A program made the position numbers and the translations under genes. Shown in pieces: positions 46,651 through 51,855 of a stretch of DNA of 51,855 bases (position 1 is the first letter of the stretch; each line of letters begins with the position of its first letter). The stretch spans positions 1-51,855 of the forward strand of contig NZ_JZKH01000056.1 of the NCBI RefSeq assembly GCF_000961885.1, given 5' to 3'. A model generated the notes under the pieces. The model did no database searches. It worked only from the letters and a program-made list of their open reading frames with translations, and was not told the DNA's origin. This DNA is from Streptomyces rubellomurinus (GTDB lineage: Bacteria > Actinomycetota > Actinomycetes > Streptomycetales > Streptomycetaceae).

Positions 46651-48105
46651 TCAGACCACCGACACGTACTCGGGGATGTCCTGGACGACGCGCTCCTTGA
46701 GCCGCGACACCGCGTCCACGCCCTTGAACCGCTCGGCCGCGGCCTCGGTGGTCTTGCGGACCCGCGAGTTCAGCCGCTCCGAGCGCACCTTGGTGGCGAT
46801 CTCGACGGCCTGCTCGGCCATCACCACGGCCTGCTCGGCCTCCTTCTGCAGCAGGTGCACGCTGGCCATGCCGATCAGGTTGAAGGCGTACGAGCGCACG
46901 TGGTCGTCGTCCTGGCGGAACAGGTCGACGGCGCGCTCCATGACCGGCGCGGAGAGCGAGGCGTACAGCTCGGAGTTGTCCGAGTGGTACGCGAGGTCGC
47001 GGAAGGAGTGCGCGTTCTCCGCGTTCAGCTCGGCCGGCGAGAAGAACTTCAGCCAGTCCGGCTCCTCGTCCCCCTCCCGGATGTCGGTGAAGGTGTCCTC
47101 GGACAGCCGGATCGCCCGGGCGCAGCGGTTCACCTCGCCGATGGTGGCGTAGGCGCGCGCCTCCATCGCGTACAGCAGGGACTGCTGGCGCGGGGTGGCG
47201 GTGTCCCGGCTGCCGTACTGGGCCAGGTGGATCAGCTCCAGGGCGTCCTCGCCCCGGTTGAGGTGGATCATCTGGCGGCTCATGTCGGTGAGGATCAGCG
47301 CGCCGAACGGGCGGTCGCCGGCCTCCTTGGCCGCGTGCAGGGCGAGCACGTAGTACTTCTGCGCGCTGGGGTGCATGCCGACGTCGTAGGACATCCAGCC
47401 GGCCAGGTGGGCGAGTTCGGCGGTGAGCCGGAACAGCCGCTTGGTGGTCAGCTCCGGGTACGTCTCCTGGAGCAGGTCGGTGACCTCGTGCAGCTGGCCG
47501 ACGACGGCCTTGCGGCGCAGGCCGCCGCCGTTCTGCGCGTCCCACTGGCGGAACATGACCGTGGTCTGCTCCAGCAGTTCCAGCTCGGGCTCGGAGAGCC
47601 GGCCGGTGAACGGCTCGCCGCCGTTGGCCGCGGTGAGGATCGGGGTGGGGACGCCGGTCGGGCCGGGGGCCAGCCAGCGCTGCATCGGCTCGATCAGCGC
47701 GGCGCCGGCGGTCAGTGCGAGCGAGGTGCCGAGGAAGCCGCGGCGGTTGAGCATCAGGTCGCTGCGGGAGTAGTCGCTGATCAGCTGGACGGTCTGCGGG
47801 CCGCTCCACGGCAGGTCGACGCCGCCGCCCACGGTGGAGACCGGGATCGCGGCGCGCAGGCCCAGGTCCTCGATGGAGACGACCGAGCCGAACCGCTCCG
47901 AGAACAGCTCCGACATGATCTTCGGGATCGGCTCGCGCGGCTGCTCGCCGTCCAGCCAGCGGCGCACCCGGGAGGTGTCGGTGGACACGTGGAGGGCGCC
48001 GATCTGCCGGGCCCGGCGGTTGACCTGGCGGGCCAACTCCCCCTTGGACCAACCGCTGCGGGCGAACCACGTGGTCAGCTTCTCGTTGGGTTGCTTCTCT
48101 GCCAT
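46651..48105 (-). CDS. nsdA: Developmental and antibiotic-production regulator NsdA
   Basis: This 484-residue protein corresponds to NsdA, a TPR-type protein whose loss raises sporulation and antibiotic production in S. coelicolor. The N-terminus has a helix-turn-helix-like stretch (LTTWFARSGWSKGELARQVN, then RVRRWLDGEQPREPIPKIMS) and the rest is helical repeat (for example ELTTKRLFRLTAELAHLAGW). ATG at 48105 has GGGGA 7 nt upstream; the open frame upstream is unconserved. It is divergent from the primase-polymerase-like gene across 611 bp and is next to amtB, as in S. coelicolor. Confidence 0.92.
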   Translation of the reverse strand: MAEKQPNEKLTTWFARSGWSKGELARQVNRRARQIGALHVSTDTSRVRRWLDGEQPREPIPKIMSELFSERFGSVVSIEDLGLRAAIPVSTVGGGVDLPWSGPQTVQLISDYSRSDLMLNRRGFLGTSLALTAGAALIEPMQRWLAPGPTGVPTPILTAANGGEPFTGRLSEPELELLEQTTVMFRQWDAQNGGGLRRKAVVGQLHEVTDLLQETYPELTTKRLFRLTAELAHLAGWMSYDVGMHPSAQKYYVLALHAAKEAGDRPFGALILTDMSRQMIHLNRGEDALELIHLAQYGSRDTATPRQQSLLYAMEARAYATIGEVNRCARAIRLSEDTFTDIREGDEEPDWLKFFSPAELNAENAHSFRDLAYHSDNSELYASLSAPVMERAVDLFRQDDDHVRSYAFNLIGMASVHLLQKEAEQAVVMAEQAVEIATKVRSERLNSRVRKTTEAAAERFKGVDAVSRLKERVVQDIPEYVSVV

Positions 48106-48716
48106 GGGAACGTCCCCATCCCGCCCGGCCCCTGCGGGGCCCCCGATCGTGACCGCCCGACGGTTGCGGGCTCTTGCCAGACGTGCCGTGCCTGTGGTGA
48201 ACAACGCTTCTTCGCACTGGCGTGCCATCCTCGCGGACGGTCCGTCAGATCCCCAACTCCCGTTTCCTGTCGGCCCGGAGTCGACGCTTCGAGAACGCCC
48301 GCATGCTGAACGTAACGCCCGGCGCGGCACCGATGGGAGCGGCCCTGGCGAAACGCCACCTTTCGCCACCCCCGGGAGGGAACCGAAGCAGAGGGGCACG
48401 CGCTTGACTGGGAGCTCCGAACGGTCCGGCATATGCGGGCCGCCAAGTCCTCCGGTGCACCCCGGCAGCTCCGACAGACCCGGCAATCCACCGAAGCCAC
48501 AGGCGAGTTCACCGACCACTCGGGTCGGCAACCGACTCGCGCACCCGACGATCCGGCATCCGCGCCGCCCGCACAAGGCGGCGCCCGAGGCGCACCACCG
48601 CAACAGGCGCACGCCGCGTGGCGCGCGCCGCCACCGCACCACGCACCACGCAACGGACAATCAACACACAGTCACCATCCCGTAACCACCGGCAACGAGA
48701 ACCTGTTGGGGGAGGC
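48106..48716. other. 611-bp divergent intergenic region
   Basis: No gene is supported here. The region should carry promoters for nsdA and the divergent gene. An 8-bp inverted repeat with a 7-nt spacer (TGGCGAAA and its complement, 48346-48368) is the clearest element. TTGACT at 48404-48409 resembles a -35 box but has no well-spaced -10. Confidence 0.6.
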
Positions 48717-49394
48717 ATGGACAACCTGTTCGGCGAACTTCGGCTGGGACACCTGCGCCTGGCACCGCTGGGCGTGCGCCGCCGCACCAAGGTCACCGCG
48801 TCCCAGGCCGCCGCGGAGTACACCGGCCGCTGGGGCTGGGCCGTCGCCACCGGCGAACCGGCCGGCGGTGACGCCGCCCCGACCCGCTGTCCCTGCGGCT
48901 CCGTCCGCTGCGCCGCCCCCGGCCTGCACCCCGTCCCGGGCACCGAGAGCCGGGCCCGCACCGCCGGCGCCGAGGCCTCGGTGCTGTTCCCCACCGGCCG
49001 CGCCTTCGACGTCCTCGACGTCCCCGAGCAGGCCGGCCTGCAGGCGCTGGTCCGGCTGGAGCGGATGGGCACCCAGGTCGGCCCGGTGCTGGCCTCCCCC
49101 ACCGGCCGGCTGCAGTTCCTGGTCGCCGCCGGCACCGCCCGCCGGCTGCCCGACCTGCTGTACCGGATGGGCTGGGACGACGCCGCCCTCGACCTCACCT
49201 GCCACGGCGAGGGCAGCTACGTCGCCGCCCCGCCCACCGTCCTCGGCGGCCTCGGCCCGGTCCGCTGGCTGCGCCGCCCCACCCGCGACAACGCCGGCTG
49301 CCCGCCCGAGGCCCGGCTGCTGCTCGGCACCCTCGCCTACGCCTGCCACCGCGGCCGCGAGCGCACCGCCGAGCCCGCGTGGATCGCCTCGTAG
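48717..49394 (+). CDS. Bifunctional DNA primase/polymerase N-terminal-like protein
   Basis: This 225-residue protein corresponds to the gene that lies between nsdA and ftsY in Streptomyces and is annotated there as a primase/polymerase N-terminal-like protein. It has a Cys-rich stretch (RCPCGSVRCAAPGLHPVPG), then the module PTGRAFDVLDVP, GPVLASPTGRLQFLVAAGTARR and GSYVAAPP that is also seen in the protein at 2861-3292. Polymerase activity is unproven. ATG at 48717 is preceded by GGGGGAGGC, with the purine run only 1-4 nt away. Confidence 0.82.
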   Translation: MDNLFGELRLGHLRLAPLGVRRRTKVTASQAAAEYTGRWGWAVATGEPAGGDAAPTRCPCGSVRCAAPGLHPVPGTESRARTAGAEASVLFPTGRAFDVLDVPEQAGLQALVRLERMGTQVGPVLASPTGRLQFLVAAGTARRLPDLLYRMGWDDAALDLTCHGEGSYVAAPPTVLGGLGPVRWLRRPTRDNAGCPPEARLLLGTLAYACHRGRERTAEPAWIAS

Positions 49395-49440
49395 GTCTCG
49401 TAGGACTCGTAGGACCCGCAGGAACGGCTCAGGGCAGGCG

Positions 49441-49473
49441 AAAGGGCCCGCCCCCCACGGGAGCGGACCCTTC
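49441..49473. terminator. Bidirectional terminator before ftsY end
   Basis: Arms 49442-49451 and 49463-49472 pair except for one C-A (G-U on the reverse-strand RNA), and an inner 3-bp stem closes the loop. It lies between the convergent stops at 49394 and 49489; a UUU run follows on the reverse strand. Confidence 0.65.
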
Positions 49474-49488
49474 ACCGGACGGGAAGCC

Positions 49489-50700
49489 TCAGTCCCCGAT
49501 CAGCGCGTCCACGAACGCACCCGGCTCGAACGGCGCCAGGTCGTCCGCGCCCTCGCCGAGGCCGACCAGCTTGACCGGCACGCCCAGCTCGCGCTGGACC
49601 GCGATCACGATGCCGCCCTTGGCGGTGCCGTCCAGCTTGGTCAGCACGATGCCGGTGATGTCGACCACCTCGGCGAACACCCGGGCCTGGATCAGCCCGT
49701 TCTGGCCGGTGGTGGCGTCCAGCACCAGCAGCACCTCGTCCACCGGGCCGTGCTTCTCGACGACCCGCTTGACCTTGCCCAGCTCGTCCATCAGGCCGGT
49801 CTTGGTGTGCAGCCGGCCGGCGGTGTCGACCAGCACGGTGTCCGCGCCCTCGGCGATGCCCTCCTTGACCGCGTCGAAGGCGATCGACGCCGGGTCGCCG
49901 CCCTCCGGACCGCGGACGGTACGGGCACCGACCCGCTCGCCCCAGGTCTGCAGCTGGTCGGCGGCGGCGGCACGGAAGGTGTCGGCCGCGCCGAGCACCA
50001 CCTTGCGGCCGTCCGCGACCAGGACGCGGGCCAGCTTGCCGGTGGTGGTCGTCTTGCCAACGCCGTTGACGCCGACGACCAGGACGACGGCCGGGCCCTC
50101 CTCGTGCTTGGTGGAGTGGACGGTGCGGTCGGCGTCCGTGCCGATCAGCTCGACCAGCTCCTCGCGCAGCAGGCCGCGCAGCTCGTCCGGCGTCCGGGTG
50201 CCGAGCACCTTGACCCGGGTGCGCAGCCGCTCGACCAGCTCCTGGGTGGGGGCGACGCCGACGTCCGCGGTGAGCAGGGTCTCCTCGATCTCCTCCCAGG
50301 TGTCCTCGTCCAGGTGCTCGCGGGAGAGCAGCGAGAGCAGGCCCTTGCCGAGCGAGTTCTGCGAGCGGGAGAGCCGGGAGCGCAGCCGGACGAGCCGGCC
50401 GGCGGTGGGTTCGGGGACCTCGACGGCGGGAGCGGCCTCGGCCTCCTCGGGGGCCTCGACCTCGACGGCCTCGGGCGCCTCGGGGAGCTCGACCTCCTCG
50501 ACGGTGCGGCGCGGCTCCTCGGTCGGCGGCGCGGCCTCCTCGCCGACCTGGGGTTCCTGCGGCGTGGGCTTCGGCGCCGTGATGACCGGCGCCTGCGACT
50601 TCGGGGGCAGCTGCTGGCGTCGTCTGCCGGAAACGACGAGGCCGGCGATCGCGCCGATGGCGACCACGGCGATGACTACGGCAAGAATCACGAATTCCAT
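49489..50700 (-). CDS. ftsY: Signal recognition particle receptor FtsY
   Basis: This 403-residue GTPase docks SRP-ribosome complexes at the membrane. It starts with a membrane segment (FVILAVVIAVVAIGAIAGLV), then an acidic Pro/Glu/Ala-rich A domain (about 50-115), then the NG domain with GVNGVGKTTTTGKLA, DTFRAAAADQL, DTAGRLHTKTGLMDEL and TKLDGTAKGG. ATG at 50700; GGGAC lies 5 nt upstream. It lies 49 nt after smc and may be co-transcribed with it. Confidence 0.97.
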   Translation of the reverse strand: MEFVILAVVIAVVAIGAIAGLVVSGRRRQQLPPKSQAPVITAPKPTPQEPQVGEEAAPPTEEPRRTVEEVELPEAPEAVEVEAPEEAEAAPAVEVPEPTAGRLVRLRSRLSRSQNSLGKGLLSLLSREHLDEDTWEEIEETLLTADVGVAPTQELVERLRTRVKVLGTRTPDELRGLLREELVELIGTDADRTVHSTKHEEGPAVVLVVGVNGVGKTTTTGKLARVLVADGRKVVLGAADTFRAAAADQLQTWGERVGARTVRGPEGGDPASIAFDAVKEGIAEGADTVLVDTAGRLHTKTGLMDELGKVKRVVEKHGPVDEVLLVLDATTGQNGLIQARVFAEVVDITGIVLTKLDGTAKGGIVIAVQRELGVPVKLVGLGEGADDLAPFEPGAFVDALIGD

Positions 50701-50748
50701 AACGCGTCCCAGTATCCGTGACCGGAGCCCGAAAGGACCGCAGCGGGA

Positions 50749-51855
50749 CTACACGGATACCGCTCGGGGCCGCTCGCGGTGCTCGTCCCGCAGCCGCTGG
50801 CTGATCACCTGCGAGATGCCGTCGCCCTTCATGGTCACCCCGTACAGGGCGTCGGCGGACTCCATGGTGAGCTTCTGGTGGGTGATCACGATCAGCTGGG
50901 AGCTCTCCCGCAGCTCCTCCATGATCCCGACGAGCCGGCGCAGGTTGGTCTCGTCCAGCGCCGCCTCCACCTCGTCCATCACGTAGAACGGGCTGGGCCG
51001 GGCCTTGAAGATCGCCACCAGCAGCGCCACCGCGGTCAGCGAGCGCTCGCCGCCGGAGAGCAGCGACAGCCGCTTGACCTTCTTGCCCGGCGGCCGGGCC
51101 TCCACCTCGACGCCGGTGGTGAGCATGTTGTCCGGGTCGGTGAGCACCAGCCGGCCCTCGCCGCCCGGGAACAGCCGGGCGAAGACGCCCTCGAACTGGG
51201 CGGCGGTGTCGTGGTACGCCGAGGTGAACAGCTGCTCGACCCGCACGTCCACGTCCCGGACGATGTCCAGCAGGTCGCGCCGGCTGCGCTTGAGGTCGTC
51301 CAGCTGCTCGCCGAGGAACCGGTGGCGCTCCTCCAGCGCGGCGAACTCCTCCAGCGCCAGCGGGTTCACCTTGCCGAGCTGCTGGTATGCCTTCTCGGCG
51401 GCCCTGAGCCGCTTCTCCTGCTCGGCCCGGACGTACGGGTACGGCTCCCCCGGCTCCCCGCCGTCCTCCGGGGGCGAGGGCGGGACGAGCCGGTCCGGCC
51501 CGTACGAGGCCAGCAGCTCGCCGCCGTCGATGCCGAACTCCTCCAGCGCGCGGGCCTCCAGCTGCTCGATCCGCAGCCGCTTCTCGGCCCGCAGCACCTC
51601 GTCCCGGTGGCCGGCGTCGACCAGCTTGTCCAGCTCCTCCTTCAGCCCCCGCCCGTGCTCGCGGTGCTCGCGGAGCTCCTGCTCGCGCTCGGTGCGGGCC
51701 TGTTCGACGGCCGCGCGCCCGGCGTCCGCGCGGGCCAGCGACACCTCCAGGCAGGCCAGCAGCTGCCGGGCGCCGGCCGCGACGGCGGTCGCCACCGCGG
51801 CGTCGTGCGCGGCGCGCCGGCGGCGCTCGGCCGCCCGGGCCCGGGCCTCGCGCTC
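50749..51855 (-). CDS. smc: Chromosome segregation protein SMC, C-terminal part (runs off the window)
   Basis: The visible 368 residues are the end of the second coiled coil and the C-terminal ATPase head of SMC, which organises and segregates chromosomes with ScpAB. The head has NPLALEEFAALEERHRFLGE at the coil base, the ABC signature LSGGERSLTAVALL, Walker B FYVMDEVEAALDETNLRRL and the H-loop VITHQKLTMESAD. The frame is open to the window edge, so the N-terminal head, hinge and most of the coils lie outside. The 20 codons past 51795 are Arg/Ala/Glu-rich, as a coiled coil would be. Confidence 0.97.
   Translation of the reverse strand, partial: EREARARAAERRRRAAHDAAVATAVAAGARQLLACLEVSLARADAGRAAVEQARTEREQELREHREHGRGLKEELDKLVDAGHRDEVLRAEKRLRIEQLEARALEEFGIDGGELLASYGPDRLVPPSPPEDGGEPGEPYPYVRAEQEKRLRAAEKAYQQLGKVNPLALEEFAALEERHRFLGEQLDDLKRSRRDLLDIVRDVDVRVEQLFTSAYHDTAAQFEGVFARLFPGGEGRLVLTDPDNMLTTGVEVEARPPGKKVKRLSLLSGGERSLTAVALLVAIFKARPSPFYVMDEVEAALDETNLRRLVGIMEELRESSQLIVITHQKLTMESADALYGVTMKGDGISQVISQRLRDEHRERPRAVSV

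Noticed and set aside
48404..48437. TTGACT with TATGCG as a promoter for the primase-polymerase-like gene
   Set aside because: The spacer is 22 bp, too long for a normal promoter.

Overview
The window is very GC-rich chromosomal DNA, densely coded, with long intergenic hairpins, many GTG starts and one TTG start. Gene content and order point to the family Streptomycetaceae (Streptomyces or Kitasatospora). From memory, the order matches, in reverse, the Streptomyces coelicolor core segment that runs from smc to the PucR/aminotransferase genes. This is conserved core chromosome. I see no prophage, insertion sequence, CRISPR array, tRNA or rRNA gene.

Layout. Positions 249-10334 form a catabolic block: an MmsA-type CoA-acylating semialdehyde dehydrogenase, two class III aminotransferases, a gamma-aminobutyraldehyde-type dehydrogenase, a PucR regulator and an Lrp/AsnC regulator. 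Together they suggest breakdown of polyamines, GABA or beta-alanine. A nucleotidyltransferase-like gene and a short protein of unknown function lie inside this block. Positions 10657-12621 encode a two-gene ABC exporter whose ATPase has lost several canonical motifs. Positions 12635-18737 hold the reverse-strand run rpsB-tsf-pyrH-frr-cdsA-rlmN. Around 19291-21985 lie an M23 peptidase, a TetR regulator and the sporulation sigma factor whiG. Then come dprA, comM, yraN, a DUF2469 gene, a Nudix gene and four adjacent type I signal peptidases (sipZ, Y, X, W by order). Next is the ribosome-related cluster rplS-trmD-rimM-khpA-rpsP. After this come a SprT-like metalloprotein, an archaeal-type prolyl-tRNA synthetase, a methyltransferase, a second-type ftsH, a GNAT acetyltransferase and ffh. 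The nitrogen operon amtB-glnK-glnD follows, then nsdA, a primase-polymerase-like gene, ftsY and the 3' part of smc, which runs off the window.

How the genes work together. Translation (rpsB, tsf, rpsP, rplS, proS), RNA modification (rlmN, trmD, rimM), protein export (ffh, ftsY, four signal peptidases), nitrogen sensing (amtB, glnK, glnD under a probable GlnR operator) and development (whiG, nsdA) are packed together. Many operons carry strong hairpins between genes, so internal attenuation looks common. Several genes have a -10-like hexamer 6-7 nt before the start codon, which suggests leaderless mRNAs.

The most unusual points are the ABC ATPase with altered catalytic motifs, a shared sequence module between the short protein at 2861-3292 and the primase-polymerase-like protein at 48717-49394, an M23 reading frame without a stop that runs across the opposing TetR gene, and a very long N-terminal extension on WhiG.
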